Source: Curtobacterium sp. MCLR17_007
GTDB taxonomy: Bacteria; Actinomycetota; Actinomycetes; Actinomycetales; Microbacteriaceae
Length of the DNA: 64,000 nt
Reading direction: 5' to 3'
NCBI RefSeq assembly: GCF_003234655.2
Contig: NZ_CP126271.1
Coordinates: forward strand, 1,178,001 to 1,242,000
The notes beneath the pieces are model-generated. The model ran no database searches and was not told the DNA's origin. It saw nothing but the letters and a program-made list of their open reading frames with translations. The translations under genes and the position numbers were made by a program. How positions within the stretch are numbered: the first letter of the stretch is position 1; every line of letters begins with the position of its first letter. Below are positions 43,436 through 52,939 of the stretch, piece by piece.

Positions 43436-43436
<1 letters not shown>

Positions 43437-43951
43437 TGTCCGACGCCGCATGGTCCGAGTCCATCCGGGGCGTCGGCATGGTGTGGGCCCGGTCGACCGA
43501 CGGCGTGATCGGCGCCGACGGCGGGATGCCGTGGCACGTCCCCGAGGACCTCGCCCACTTCCGCCAGGTCACCGGCAGCGCGACCGTCGTGATGGGGCGC
43601 CGCACCTGGGACTCGCTCCCGCCGCGCTTCCGGCCCCTCCCCGGGCGGCGCAACGTGGTGCTCACGCGCGACCCGGCCTGGACGGCCGAGGGCGCCGTGC
43701 CCGTGCACGACCTGGCGACCGCGCTCGACACGGACGAACCCGTGTGGGTGATCGGCGGTGGTCAGGTCTACGCGGCGGCACTGCCCTTCGCCGACCGGGT
43801 CTCCGAGACGGTCATCGACGTGCAGGTCGACGGCGACACGGTCGCGCCGACGCTCGACGACGGCTGGCAGCGCGTCGACGACGGCGACTGGCATCAGTCA
43901 CGGAACGGCGGCGTCCGCTACCGCTTCGTCGAGTGGCGCCGCCGCTCGTAG
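43436..43951 (+). CDS. dfrA: Dihydrofolate reductase
   Basis: A 171-residue DHFR that reduces the dihydrofolate made by ThyA back to tetrahydrofolate with NADPH. The substrate loop GADGGMPWHVPEDLAHFRQVT contains the conserved W and acidic residue, MGRRTWDSLP is the NADPH site, and VIGGGQVYAAAL the second cofactor loop. It is translationally coupled to thyA. The N-terminal 15 residues before VGMVWARS may be longer than average. Confidence 0.96.
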
Positions 43952-43970
43952 CGTCGAGCCCGACACAGCA

Positions 43971-44044
43971 CCGCCTCGCGGACACGGCACCTCGCTCGTT
44001 CACGGTTCCGTGTCCGGAAGGCGGTTCGCAGCAGCTGCGAACCG
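43971..44044. terminator. Two overlapping hairpins after dfrA
   Basis: First an interrupted stem, CCGCCT/AGGCGG with inner GGACACGG/CCGTGTCC (43971-44024). Then a perfect 10-bp stem CGGTTCGCAG / CTGCGAACCG (44022-44044). The two are mutually exclusive because they share the bases at 44022-44024. A half copy of the GGAGGC family (CACCGGGCCTCCTG) follows near 44075. No gene lies in the 193-bp gap. Confidence 0.5.
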
Positions 44045-44131
44045 GCGGGCGCGACCGGTGCACCGGGGCCGCACCGGGCCTCCTGTCCGCCCACCGTCCA
44101 CGCGGACGGCCTGCGTGTCGCCCATCCCCGG

Positions 44132-44137
44132 TACGCT
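44132..44137 (+). promoter_or_regulatory. -10 box of dapA (leaderless)
   Basis: TACGCT, 7 nt upstream of the GTG at 44145. Confidence 0.55.
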
Positions 44138-44144
44138 GGACGCC

Positions 44145-45122
44145 GTGTCCCCGCGTGAGAACCCCTTCGGCCAGGTGCTCGTCGCCCTCGTGACCCCGTT
44201 CACCGCCGACGGCGAAGTGGACTGGCCGGGCGTCGAGCAGCACATCGACGACTGCATCACGGCCGGGGCGGACGGCATCGTCGTCACCGGCACCACGGGC
44301 GAGACCTCGACCCTGACCGACCCGGAGAAGCTCCGTCTGGTCGAGGTCGGCAAGTCCGTCGCGGCCGGTCGCGCGAAGATCATCACGGGCGGTGGCTCGA
44401 ACGAGACCGCGCACGCCATCCACCTCTACAAGCAGAGCGAGCGGGCCGGCGCCGACGGCGTGATGATCGTCACGCCGTACTACAACAAGCCGACCCAGGC
44501 GGGCGTGCTCACCCACTTCCGGATGATCGCCGACGCCACCGACCTGCCGGTCATCCTCTACGACATCCCGGGTCGCACGGGCATCCCGATCACGTACGAA
44601 ACGATCGTGCGTGCGTCCAAGCACCCGAACATCCTCGCGGTGAAGGACGCCAAGGGCGACTTCGCCGAGGTCTCCCGCGTCCTCAACAACACCGACCTCA
44701 TGTACTTCTCCGGTGACGACACGAACGTGCTCCCGCACCTGTCGATCGGGGCGACCGGCCTGATCGGCGTCACCGCGAACGTCACGAGCACGCCGTACCG
44801 CACGATCGTCGACGCGGTGAACGCCGGCGACCTGGCCACGGCGACCCGCGAGCACCAGCGCATCGAGCCGCTGGTCCGCGCCGTGATGACCCACGTGCCG
44901 GGCACCGTCGCGGCGAAGTACATCCTGCACGGGCTCGGCCGCATCGGCAGCCCGCGCGTCCGTCTGCCGCTCGTCGGCCCCGAGGACTCCGAGGCCTACG
45001 CCATCGAGACCTCCCTCGAAGCGGTGCACGGCATCCCCGGCGCCGACTTCTCGAACTTCCGCCCGGACCGCAACGCGGCCGCCGGCGGTGCGCTTCCGAA
45101 GGTGCCAGGCACCACCCGTTGA
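44145..45122 (+). CDS. dapA: 4-hydroxy-tetrahydrodipicolinate synthase
   Basis: A 325-residue class I aldolase that condenses pyruvate and aspartate semialdehyde as the committed step to diaminopimelate and lysine. The Schiff-base Lys167 lies in AVKDAKGD and its catalytic partner Tyr139 in LYDIPGRTG, with the usual 28-residue spacing; GTTGETSTL is the pyruvate-binding loop. Followed 47 nt later by rnj on the same strand without a terminator, as in other actinobacteria, so a dapA-rnj operon is likely. Confidence 0.95.
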   Translation: MSPRENPFGQVLVALVTPFTADGEVDWPGVEQHIDDCITAGADGIVVTGTTGETSTLTDPEKLRLVEVGKSVAAGRAKIITGGGSNETAHAIHLYKQSERAGADGVMIVTPYYNKPTQAGVLTHFRMIADATDLPVILYDIPGRTGIPITYETIVRASKHPNILAVKDAKGDFAEVSRVLNNTDLMYFSGDDTNVLPHLSIGATGLIGVTANVTSTPYRTIVDAVNAGDLATATREHQRIEPLVRAVMTHVPGTVAAKYILHGLGRIGSPRVRLPLVGPEDSEAYAIETSLEAVHGIPGADFSNFRPDRNAAAGGALPKVPGTTR

Positions 45123-45169
45123 TCGACCGCGGCGCGCAGGACGCGCGTCGCCAAAGCAGTCAGGACCGA

Positions 45170-46846
45170 ATGCCCACGCAAGTCTCCGAACCCCAGCCCC
45201 TCGAGCCGGGCACCCTCCGCGTCATCCCGATCGGTGGCCTCGGTGAGATCGGTCGCAACATGACCGTCTACGAGTACGAGGGCAAGCTCCTCATCGTCGA
45301 CGCCGGCGTGCTGTTCCCCGAGGAGCACCAGCCGGGCGTCGACCTGATCCTGCCCGACTTCGCGCCGATCCGGGACCGCCTGGACGACGTCCTCGGCGTC
45401 GTGCTCACCCACGGCCACGAGGACCACATCGGCGCCGTGCCGTACCTGCTCAAGCTCCGTGGCGACATCCCGCTGATCGGCTCCACGCTGACCCTGGCGC
45501 TGGTCGAGGCGAAGCTCAAGGAACACCGGATCAAGCCGTACACGCTGGTCGTCGCCGAGGACCAGACCGAGCAGATCGGCCCGTTCCACCTCGAGTTCGT
45601 CGCGGTGAACCACTCCATCCCGGACGCCCTCGCCGTCGCCATCACGACCCCCGCGGGCCGTGTGCTGCACACCGGTGACTTCAAGATGGACCAGCTGCCG
45701 CTCGACGACCGCATCACCGACCTCCGCGCGTTCGCACGCCTGGGCGAGGCCGGCGTCGACCTGTTCCTGCCGGACTCCACCAACGCCGACGTGCCGGGCT
45801 TCACCGCTCCGGAGCGCGACATCGGTCCGGTCCTCGAGAACATCATCATGCGCGCCCGCAAGAAGGTGGTCGTCGCGAGCTTCTCGTCGCACGTGCACCG
45901 AGTGCAGCAGGTCCTCGACGCCGCGGCCGCCGCCAACCGCAAGGTCGCGTTCATGGGCCGGTCGATGATCCGCAACATGACGATCGCTGCCGACCTCGGG
46001 TACCTGCGGGTGCCGGAGAACGTGCTCATCGACACCAAGAAGGCCAAGAACGTCCCGGACGACCAGATCGTCTACATGTCGACCGGGTCGCAGGGCGAGC
46101 CGATGGCGGTCCTGGCACGCATGGCGAACCTCGAGCACCAGATCGAGATCGGCGAGGGCGACACCGTCATCCTGGCGTCCTCGCTCATCCCGGGCAACGA
46201 GAACGCCGTCTACCGCGTGATCGACGGGCTGACCAAGCTCGGCGCGAAGGTCGTGCACAAGGGCAACGCGAAGGTGCACGTCTCCGGGCACGCATCGGCC
46301 GGCGAGCTCCTGTACTGCTACAACATCCTGCGCCCGCGCAACGTCCTGCCCGTGCACGGCGAGCAGCGCCACCTGTACGCGAACGCCGACCTGGCGATCC
46401 AGACCGGTGTGCCGCCGCGCAACGTCATCCTCGGCCAGGACGGCATCGTCGTCGACCTGAAGGACGGCGTCGTGAACGTCGCCGGGCAGCTCGACATCGG
46501 CTACGTCTACGTCGACGGGTCCACCGTCGGCGAGATCACCGACGCCGACCTCAAGGACCGTCGCGTCCTCGCCGAAGAGGGCTTCATCTCGGTGTTCTGC
46601 GCCGTCGACTTCGCGACCGGCCAGTGCGTCATCGGCCCGGAGATCCAGTCCCGCGGCTTCGCCGAGGACGACTCCGTCTTCGACGACGTCCGTCCGCAGA
46701 TCGCGCGCGCGCTCGCCGACGCGGCCGGCAACGGCACCCGGGACGCGCACGCGTTCAGCCAGGTCGTCCGCCGCACCGTCGGCCGGTGGGTCAACACCAA
46801 GCACCGTCGCCGCCCGATGATCGTCCCGGTGATCATCGAGGCGTAG
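45170..46846 (+). CDS. rnj: Ribonuclease J
   Basis: A 558-residue metallo-beta-lactamase/beta-CASP ribonuclease with endo- and 5'-3' exonuclease activities, used for RNA decay and rRNA maturation. The zinc motif HGHEDHIG starts at His81; beta-CASP motifs include DSTNAD, ASFSSHVHR and HVSGHAS. The ATG at 45170 is the first start that yields the family N-terminus (LRVIPIGGLGEIGRN) and is preceded by CAGGA. The C-terminal domain is complete. Confidence 0.95.
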   Translation: MPTQVSEPQPLEPGTLRVIPIGGLGEIGRNMTVYEYEGKLLIVDAGVLFPEEHQPGVDLILPDFAPIRDRLDDVLGVVLTHGHEDHIGAVPYLLKLRGDIPLIGSTLTLALVEAKLKEHRIKPYTLVVAEDQTEQIGPFHLEFVAVNHSIPDALAVAITTPAGRVLHTGDFKMDQLPLDDRITDLRAFARLGEAGVDLFLPDSTNADVPGFTAPERDIGPVLENIIMRARKKVVVASFSSHVHRVQQVLDAAAAANRKVAFMGRSMIRNMTIAADLGYLRVPENVLIDTKKAKNVPDDQIVYMSTGSQGEPMAVLARMANLEHQIEIGEGDTVILASSLIPGNENAVYRVIDGLTKLGAKVVHKGNAKVHVSGHASAGELLYCYNILRPRNVLPVHGEQRHLYANADLAIQTGVPPRNVILGQDGIVVDLKDGVVNVAGQLDIGYVYVDGSTVGEITDADLKDRRVLAEEGFISVFCAVDFATGQCVIGPEIQSRGFAEDDSVFDDVRPQIARALADAAGNGTRDAHAFSQVVRRTVGRWVNTKHRRRPMIVPVIIEA

Positions 46847-46865
46847 CGCCGACGCGCAGAGCCGA

Positions 46866-46913
46866 CCAGGAGGCCCGGTGCACGTCCGTCACGGACGCGC
46901 ACCGGGCCTCCTG
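46866..46913 (+). terminator. rnj terminator, GGAGGC family
   Basis: CCAGGAGGCCCGGTGC / GCACCGGGCCTCCTGG (nearly 16 bp) with a nested GTCCGTCACGGAC stem in the loop. It starts 20 nt after the rnj stop. Confidence 0.7.
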
Positions 46914-46993
46914 GGCGTGTTCCGTGCACCGGTCCGTCCGACCGGCCACCTGGTCTCATCCTCAGGAATGATCCTGGCTGGGATGCCGGACAC

Positions 46994-46999
46994 TAGCAT
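46994..46999 (+). promoter_or_regulatory. -10 box of efflux adaptor operon (leaderless)
   Basis: TAGCAT, 6 nt before the GTG at 47006. Confidence 0.55.
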
Positions 47000-47005
47000 T
47001 TCGGT

Positions 47006-48010
47006 GTGAACGTCCTCCGCCGCTGGGTGTGGCCCGGCCTCAAGTTCCTCGTGTTCGCCGCGGTCGCGGTGGCGCTCGTCCGGCTCGCCTTCTTCGCGGC
47101 GACGCCGCCCGAAGCCGACACCGTCCCGACCGGGCAGATCACGGACCCGGTCGTCACCGTCACGACGGGCGACATCAGCAACGACGTCGAGGCGAAGGGC
47201 ACGATCCGCTCCGTCGCGTCCACCCCGGTGCGTGCGACGGTCGCGGGTGCGGTGAACCGGGTCTTCGTCGCCGACGGCGCGCACGTCGAGCAGGGGGCCG
47301 CCGTCCTCGACGTGCGCGTCGAGACCCCTGTCGAGGGCGTCACCGAGGACGGCAGCGCCCTGCCGCCGAAGGTCACGTTCTCGACGGTCACGGCACCGGC
47401 GGCCGGCACGGTGTCCGGGCTCGACCTGGTCGAGAAGCAGCCGGTCGAGATCGGCACCGTGGTCGCCCGGGTGGCACCCGAGTCCTACCGGGCGAGTGCG
47501 ACCCTGCAGGCGGCGCAGCTCTACCGGCTCGTCGACCGTCCGTCCGAGGCCACGGTCACGGTCAAGGACGGCCCGGCGCCGTTCACCTGCACGAACCTCT
47601 CGCTCACCAGCGCTCCGTCCGGCGACGGCGCTGCGGACGACGACGCCTCGCAGGACGGCAGCGCATCGGACGCCACGACCGGCGGCACGCAGCTCGAGTG
47701 CGACGTCCCGGGTGACGTCACCGTCTTCCCCGGACTCGAGGTCACGATGGCCGTGCCGGCGGGCAAGGCCGAGGGTGTGCTCACGCTCCCGACCACCGCG
47801 GTGCAGGGGACCGCCCAGCGGGGGATCGTCACCGTCGTCGGCAAGAGCGGCGACCGCGAGCGGCGCGAGGTCGAGCTGGGCATCACCGACGGCGAGCAGG
47901 TCGAGGTGAAGACCGGTCTGGCCGAGGGCGACCGGGTGCTGCAGTTCGTCCCCGGCAAGGAGCAGGCCGACGACGACGCCGTCGACGGCGGCAGCGTGGT
48001 GTCCGGATGA
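47006..48010 (+). CDS. Efflux adaptor (membrane-fusion-like) protein
   Basis: A 334-residue exported protein with one N-terminal helix (about 10-32). It has the membrane-fusion layout: two half biotinyl-lipoyl segments (ATVAGAVNRVFVADGAHVEQGAAVL and APAAGTVSGLDLVEKQPVEIGTVV) without a long hairpin between them, then a barrel with an Asp/Ser-rich insertion flanked by two Cys (FTCTNLSL and QLECDVPG), then the C-terminal IVTVVGKSGDRERREVELG segment. With the ABC ATPase and permease that follow, it forms a MacAB-like set. The GTG overlaps nothing upstream; its stop overlaps the ATPase start. Confidence 0.75.
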   Translation: MNVLRRWVWPGLKFLVFAAVAVALVRLAFFAATPPEADTVPTGQITDPVVTVTTGDISNDVEAKGTIRSVASTPVRATVAGAVNRVFVADGAHVEQGAAVLDVRVETPVEGVTEDGSALPPKVTFSTVTAPAAGTVSGLDLVEKQPVEIGTVVARVAPESYRASATLQAAQLYRLVDRPSEATVTVKDGPAPFTCTNLSLTSAPSGDGAADDDASQDGSASDATTGGTQLECDVPGDVTVFPGLEVTMAVPAGKAEGVLTLPTTAVQGTAQRGIVTVVGKSGDRERREVELGITDGEQVEVKTGLAEGDRVLQFVPGKEQADDDAVDGGSVVSG

Positions 48011-48705
48011 GCCTGGTCTCGGTGCGCGGGCTCCGGAAGTCCGTGGTGCTTCCTGACGGGTCGACGCTCGAGATCCTGCGCGGCATCGACCTCGCGGTCG
48101 ACGCCGACAGCCGGACCGCCATCGTCGGCCGGTCGGGCTCGGGCAAGTCGACGCTGCTGAACATCCTGGGGCTCCTCGACGCCCCGACCGACGGCGACCA
48201 CCGTTTCGACGGGGTCGACGTCGGTCGCGCCGGGTCGGTCCGCCGCGACCGCATCCGGGGCGCCGACGTCGGGTTCGTGTTCCAGCAGTTCAACCTGCTC
48301 CAGGGCCGGACCGCGGTCGAGAACGTCGAGGTGCCGCTGCTCTACGCGTCCGGCCGCGACTTCTGGCGGCGTCGGCGTCTGGCCACCGAGATGCTCGACC
48401 GCGTGGGCCTGGCCGATCGTGCCGACACGCAGCCGCACCGGCTGTCGGGCGGCGAACAGCAGCGTGTGGCGATCGCGCGCGCCCTGGTGCGGTCCCCGCG
48501 GCTGATCCTGGCCGACGAGCCGACCGGAGCGCTCGACGTCGACACCGGGCGGTCCGTGATGGCGCTGCTCGAGACCGTCGCCGCCGAGACCGGTGCGGCG
48601 CTCGTGACCATCACGCACGACCCCGCGGTGGCCGCACGGGCCGAGGTCGTGCACCGGATCGACCACGGACTGGTCGTCGACGCGAGTGCCGAGGCCCTGG
48701 CGTGA
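48007..48705 (+). CDS. ABC transporter ATP-binding protein (MacB/LolD type)
   Basis: A 232-residue ATPase. Walker A is GRSGSGKS (from residue 41), the Q-loop lies in GFVFQQFNLL, the signature is LSGGEQQ (146-152), and Walker B is LILADEPTGALD, with the switch His in ITHD. The sequence is of the MacB/LolD/FtsE type, which powers mechanotransmission rather than classical import. It overlaps the adaptor stop (ATGA) and the permease start (GTGA), so the three genes are translated as one operon. Confidence 0.9.
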   Translation: MSLVSVRGLRKSVVLPDGSTLEILRGIDLAVDADSRTAIVGRSGSGKSTLLNILGLLDAPTDGDHRFDGVDVGRAGSVRRDRIRGADVGFVFQQFNLLQGRTAVENVEVPLLYASGRDFWRRRRLATEMLDRVGLADRADTQPHRLSGGEQQRVAIARALVRSPRLILADEPTGALDVDTGRSVMALLETVAAETGAALVTITHDPAVAARAEVVHRIDHGLVVDASAEALA

Positions 48706-49931
48706 ACGGGGTCCTCACGACCATCGTCGGGACGTTCGTCGAGTCCTGGCAGGAACTGCGGGTCCACCGCGGGCGGGTCGTCCTCAGCCTGGTCGGCGTG
48801 ACGATCGCCGTCGCCTCGCTCGCCGTCGTGGTCGGCTTCGGCGCTCTCGCCGAGAAGGCGACCGCGGCACTGAACGAGCAGTACGGCGGACGTCCCGCGA
48901 CGTTCTCGCTGACGGCGTCGTCGTCGACCGGGGACGCCGTCGCGGACGAGGACGCCCTGTTCGCCGAGTACCGCGCGGCGGCCGACCGCTACGACGTGCG
49001 GTGGACCAGTGAGGCGATGGAGGGACCGCGCAAGGTCCAGTTCCCCGACGGGGTCGCCGACGTGTACACCAGGACGGTCGACCCGGACTACGCCGAGATG
49101 CACCGGGTGCGCATGGCCTCCGGGGCGTGGTTCACCGAGGACGACCGTGGGCGGCTCGCGCCGGCGGTCGTCGTCAACCGGGCGTTCCTCGAGCGCCTCG
49201 GCGACCCGGACATCGTCACGCACCCGACCGTCCGGTTGCCGGGGACGCCGGGATCGGTCGCCGTCGTCATCGGCGAGTACGTGACGAGCGAGTACGACAC
49301 CGAGCCGTCCATGTACGAGATGGCCCGGTCCGTCGCGTCGACCGGACTGACGGCCGACCCGGACATGGGCATCAGCCGCTCGTTCGAGGTCTGGGTGCCC
49401 GACCACCACGCGAAGCAGCTCGCGAAGCGGATCGCCAGCGACGCCGAGCGGGCGTCCGGCGGCGCGGTGGAGGTCTCGGCGGACCGGATGGACGCCGCGG
49501 GCACCGTCGACGGCGATCCGCTCGGGCCCCTGCGGTACGTCATCGCGGCGGTCTCGGTCCTGGTGCTCGTGCTCGGCGGTCTCGGGTTGCTCAACGTCTC
49601 GCTCGTGAGCGTCCGGCAGCGCATCCGCGAGATCGGCATCCGTCGCGGTGTCGGAGCGACGGCCGGCCGGGTCTTCGTCGCCGTGCTGCTCGAGAACGTC
49701 CTCGGCACAGCGGTCGCCGGCGCGGTCGGCGTGATGCTCGGCGCCGCGGTGCTCAGCAACGGGACGGTCCGTTCGGCGATCACGAGCGGTGCCGACGTCG
49801 GGGGAGCGCCGTTCCCCCTCGAGGCCGCGCTCGTCGGGATCGGTGCGGCGGTGGCCGTCGGTGCGCTCGCCGGGCTGCTGCCGGCTCTGGTCGCCGTCCG
49901 CGTCAAGGTCATCGACGCCATCCGGTACTGA
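48702..49931 (+). CDS. ABC transporter permease (MacB/FtsX type)
   Basis: A 409-residue permease with the MacB-PCD layout. An N-terminal helix (about 27-48) is followed by a large extracytoplasmic domain (about 50-275), then three helices in the last 140 residues, with the FtsX core VSVRQRIREIGIRRGVGATAGRVF between the first two. The outer domain contains VVVNRAFLERLG, typical of the family. With the adaptor and ATPase it would export a peptide, lipid or antibiotic, or transmit force across the membrane. The substrate is unknown. Confidence 0.88.
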   Translation: MNGVLTTIVGTFVESWQELRVHRGRVVLSLVGVTIAVASLAVVVGFGALAEKATAALNEQYGGRPATFSLTASSSTGDAVADEDALFAEYRAAADRYDVRWTSEAMEGPRKVQFPDGVADVYTRTVDPDYAEMHRVRMASGAWFTEDDRGRLAPAVVVNRAFLERLGDPDIVTHPTVRLPGTPGSVAVVIGEYVTSEYDTEPSMYEMARSVASTGLTADPDMGISRSFEVWVPDHHAKQLAKRIASDAERASGGAVEVSADRMDAAGTVDGDPLGPLRYVIAAVSVLVLVLGGLGLLNVSLVSVRQRIREIGIRRGVGATAGRVFVAVLLENVLGTAVAGAVGVMLGAAVLSNGTVRSAITSGADVGGAPFPLEAALVGIGAAVAVGALAGLLPALVAVRVKVIDAIRY

Positions 49932-49939
49932 GGACCGGT

Positions 49940-49977
49940 CCCGGCAGTCCCGTCGTGTGCGCGGCGGGGCTGCCGGG
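49940..49977 (+). terminator. Terminator after ABC permease
   Basis: CCCGGCAG / CTGCCGGG stem with further CCCG/CGGG pairing inside, 9 nt after the stop. Confidence 0.6.
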
Positions 49978-49996
49978 CATTGTCCGCGCGGGGCGT

Positions 49997-50002
49997 TATG
50001 GT
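49997..50002 (+). promoter_or_regulatory. -10 box of ftsK (leaderless)
   Basis: TATGGT, 7 nt before the ATG at 50010; this argues against the start codons 6-30 nt further upstream. Confidence 0.45.
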
Positions 50003-50009
50003 CGTCCCC

Positions 50010-52934
50010 ATGGCCGGAGGCACCAAGTCGACCACGCGCTCGCGCGCGTCAACGTCGTCACGCACGAGTGGAGCGCGCGGTACGTCGCGCACCCAGGCCA
50101 CCACGAAGAAGCTCCCACAGGCGACGCCCCCGGTCGAGTTCAGTGGCCCGAACCCCCTCGTGACCGCATGGGTGGGCATGGCGCACGGCGTGGGGGCGAT
50201 GTTCCGCCTGCTCGGCAAGGAGTCCCTCGAGAAGGACCAGCGCCGCGACGGCTTCCCGTTCTTCCTGTTCGTGCTGGCCATCGCCGGTGCCGTCGTCGAG
50301 TGGCTCAACCCCACCAACGCGGTGTCGATCGCGCTCGACGCCTACACGTTCGGCGGCCTGTTCGGTCGGTTGGCGTTCGCGCTGCCGGTCATCATGGTCG
50401 TCTTCGCGGGGTGGTTGTTCCGGCACCCGGCGTCCGTCCACGACAACACCCGGATCGGGATCGGCCTGGGCCTGCTGCTCGTGTCGATCTCGTCGCTCTG
50501 CCACGTGTTCGGCGGACAGCCGAGCGCTGCCGACGGCATGCCCGCCCTCGCGACCGCCGGCGGGGTCCTCGGCTGGGTCGTCATCGGCTGGCTCGTCGCC
50601 GTCGCCACCGCGTGGATCGCCGTGCCGGTCGCCGTGGTGCTGCTCGTGCTCTCCCTGTTCATCATCACCAAGACGCCGCCGAACAAGCTCGGACGTCGTC
50701 TGCACGAGCTCTACGCCTACCTGTTCGGTGCGCCCGCTCCGGTGGCCGAGGAATTCGACGAGTCCGCAGCCGAGCCGGCGGCACCGTCCCGCAAGCGCGG
50801 CGGCAAGACCACGTCGCAGGGTCTGCAGCTGTTCGACGACCTCGGCTTCGAGGACGGCGAGCAGCCCGACCCCGACGCCGAGGGGCACATCCCCTGGTGG
50901 CGCCGCAACAAGTCCGGGCGCGAAGAGGACCCGGCGTACGACAGCCCGGTGATCCCCGCCGCGCAGACCGCCGCCGCGCCGGCAGCCACACCGTCGCCGA
51001 ACGCGGGTGCCGCCGCAGGGCTCGTCGACCACACCCCGGCCGAGCCGGCATCGGTGAACCTCAACGACTCGCTCGAGACCGAGGTCGCCGCCGACCTCGA
51101 CCGCGCCGAACAGGCGCTCCGTGACTTCGGCGCGCCCGTGCCGGACGACGCGACCGAGGTGATCCGTCCCGGACGTGACGTGCCCGCCGTGGTCTCCCCG
51201 GTCCTCCCGGCCGACGTGGCGGAGCCGGTCCTGCCGGCGGACCCGGCGCCGTCTGCTGACGACCCGTCGCGCCCGTACCGACTGCCCGCCGCCAGCACGC
51301 TGAGTGCCGGGACGCCCTCGGTCGCGCGCAGCCAGGCGAACGAGGACATCGTCGCCGCGATCACCGGTGTGCTCACCGAGTTCAAGGTCGACGCGAAGGT
51401 GACCGGCTTCTCCCGCGGCCCGACGGTCACGCGGTACGAGATCGAGCTCGGCCCTGGTGTCAAGGTCGAGCGCGTCACCGCACTGTCCAAGAACCTGTCC
51501 TACGCGGTGGCCTCGAACGAGGTCCGCATCCTGTCGCCGATCCCGGGCAAGAGCGCCATCGGCGTCGAGATCCCGAACTCCGACCGCGAGGTCGTGTCCC
51601 TCGGCGACGTCCTGCGCTCGAACGCGGCGACCAAGTCGAAGCACCCGATGACGATCGGTGTCGGCAAGGACGTCGAGGGCGGGTTCGTCGTGGCGAACCT
51701 GGCGAAGATGCCGCACATGCTCGTCGCCGGGTCCACCGGCTCCGGCAAGTCCGTCTTCATCAACTCGATGATCACCTCGCTGCTCATGCGTGCGAAGCCG
51801 TCCGAGGTCCGCATGGTCCTCGTCGACCCCAAGCGCGTCGAGCTGTCGATCTACGCGGGAGTCCCGCACCTGATCACGCCCATCATCACGAACCCCAAGA
51901 AAGCGGCCGAAGCGCTGCAGTGGGTCGTGAAGGAGATGGACATGCGGTACGACGACCTGGCGTCCTTCGGGTTCCGCCACGTCGACGACTTCAACAAGGC
52001 GATCGAGAACGGCGAGATCGTGCTGCCGGCCGGCAGCGAGCGCAAGCTCAAGCCGTACCCGTACCTGCTCGTCGTCGTCGACGAGCTCGCCGACCTCATG
52101 CTCGTCGCCCCGCGTGACGTCGAGGAGTCGATCGTCCGAATCACACAGCTCGCCCGCGCTGCCGGCATCCACCTCGTGCTCGCCACGCAGCGCCCGTCGG
52201 TCGACGTCATCACCGGGCTCATCAAGGCCAACGTGCCGTCGCGCATCGCGTTCGCGGTCACGAGCGTCACCGACTCCCGCGTCATCCTCGACCAGCCGGG
52301 TGCCGACAAGCTCATCGGGCAGGGCGACGCGCTCTTCCTGCCGATGGGCTCGTCCAAGGCCGTCCGCGTGCAGGGTGCCTGGGTGCAGGAGAGCGAGGTC
52401 GCCGAGGTCGTCCAGCACGTCACGCGACAGGCGCAGCCCGAGTACCGCCAGGACGTCGCCGCCGTCGTCGAGCGCAAGGAGATCGACGCCGACATCGGCG
52501 ACGACCTCGAGCTGCTCCTCGCGGCGGTCGAACAGGTCGTCTCGACGCAGTTCGGTTCGACCTCGATGCTGCAGCGCAAGCTCCGGGTCGGGTTCGCCAA
52601 GGCCGGGCGGCTCATGGACCTCATGGAGTCCCGCGACATCGTCGGGCCGTCCGAGGGGTCCAAGGCCCGCGACGTCCTGGTCACGGCGGACCAGCTGCCG
52701 TCCGTGCTGGCGAAGCTGCGCGGCGAGGAGCCGCCGGCGGCGCCTGCCGCCCCGGTCGCGGCGGCAGGTGCTTCTCCGGCGCCGATGGTCTCGGGTGCTC
52801 CGGGCTCGGCGCCGGCTCCCGCGCCAGACGACGACCGGTACGGTGCCGATCCCGTCGGCGACATGACACGCGGGTACGATCAGGTCGAGGACGAACCGGA
52901 CGAGGACGCCTGGGGCCTCACAGGCAGGGAGTGA
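50010..52934 (+). CDS. ftsK: DNA translocase FtsK
   Basis: A 974-residue FtsK/SpoIIIE protein that pumps chromosomal DNA through the closing septum. A basic N-terminus (1-40) is followed by four membrane helices (about 75-235), a Pro/Ala/Glu-rich linker (about 250-430), and the motor: Walker A GSTGSGKS (574-581) and Walker B VVVDELAD (Asp691, Glu692). The C-terminal winged-helix gamma domain (about 825-890, [42 protein letters not shown]) reads KOPS-like sequences. It is followed 5 nt after its stop by pgsA. Confidence 0.95.
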   Translation: MAGGTKSTTRSRASTSSRTSGARGTSRTQATTKKLPQATPPVEFSGPNPLVTAWVGMAHGVGAMFRLLGKESLEKDQRRDGFPFFLFVLAIAGAVVEWLNPTNAVSIALDAYTFGGLFGRLAFALPVIMVVFAGWLFRHPASVHDNTRIGIGLGLLLVSISSLCHVFGGQPSAADGMPALATAGGVLGWVVIGWLVAVATAWIAVPVAVVLLVLSLFIITKTPPNKLGRRLHELYAYLFGAPAPVAEEFDESAAEPAAPSRKRGGKTTSQGLQLFDDLGFEDGEQPDPDAEGHIPWWRRNKSGREEDPAYDSPVIPAAQTAAAPAATPSPNAGAAAGLVDHTPAEPASVNLNDSLETEVAADLDRAEQALRDFGAPVPDDATEVIRPGRDVPAVVSPVLPADVAEPVLPADPAPSADDPSRPYRLPAASTLSAGTPSVARSQANEDIVAAITGVLTEFKVDAKVTGFSRGPTVTRYEIELGPGVKVERVTALSKNLSYAVASNEVRILSPIPGKSAIGVEIPNSDREVVSLGDVLRSNAATKSKHPMTIGVGKDVEGGFVVANLAKMPHMLVAGSTGSGKSVFINSMITSLLMRAKPSEVRMVLVDPKRVELSIYAGVPHLITPIITNPKKAAEALQWVVKEMDMRYDDLASFGFRHVDDFNKAIENGEIVLPAGSERKLKPYPYLLVVVDELADLMLVAPRDVEESIVRITQLARAAGIHLVLATQRPSVDVITGLIKANVPSRIAFAVTSVTDSRVILDQPGADKLIGQGDALFLPMGSSKAVRVQGAWVQESEVAEVVQHVTRQAQPEYRQDVAAVVERKEIDADIGDDLELLLAAVEQVVSTQFGSTSMLQRKLRVGFAKAGRLMDLMESRDIVGPSEGSKARDVLVTADQLPSVLAKLRGEEPPAAPAAPVAAAGASPAPMVSGAPGSAPAPAPDDDRYGADPVGDMTRGYDQVEDEPDEDAWGLTGRE

Positions 52935-52939
52935 TCAGG

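Noticed and set aside
49980..50009. Upstream start codons for ftsK
   Set aside because: They would place the start before or within the TATGGT -10 box; ATG 50010 fits the spacing seen at neighbouring genes.
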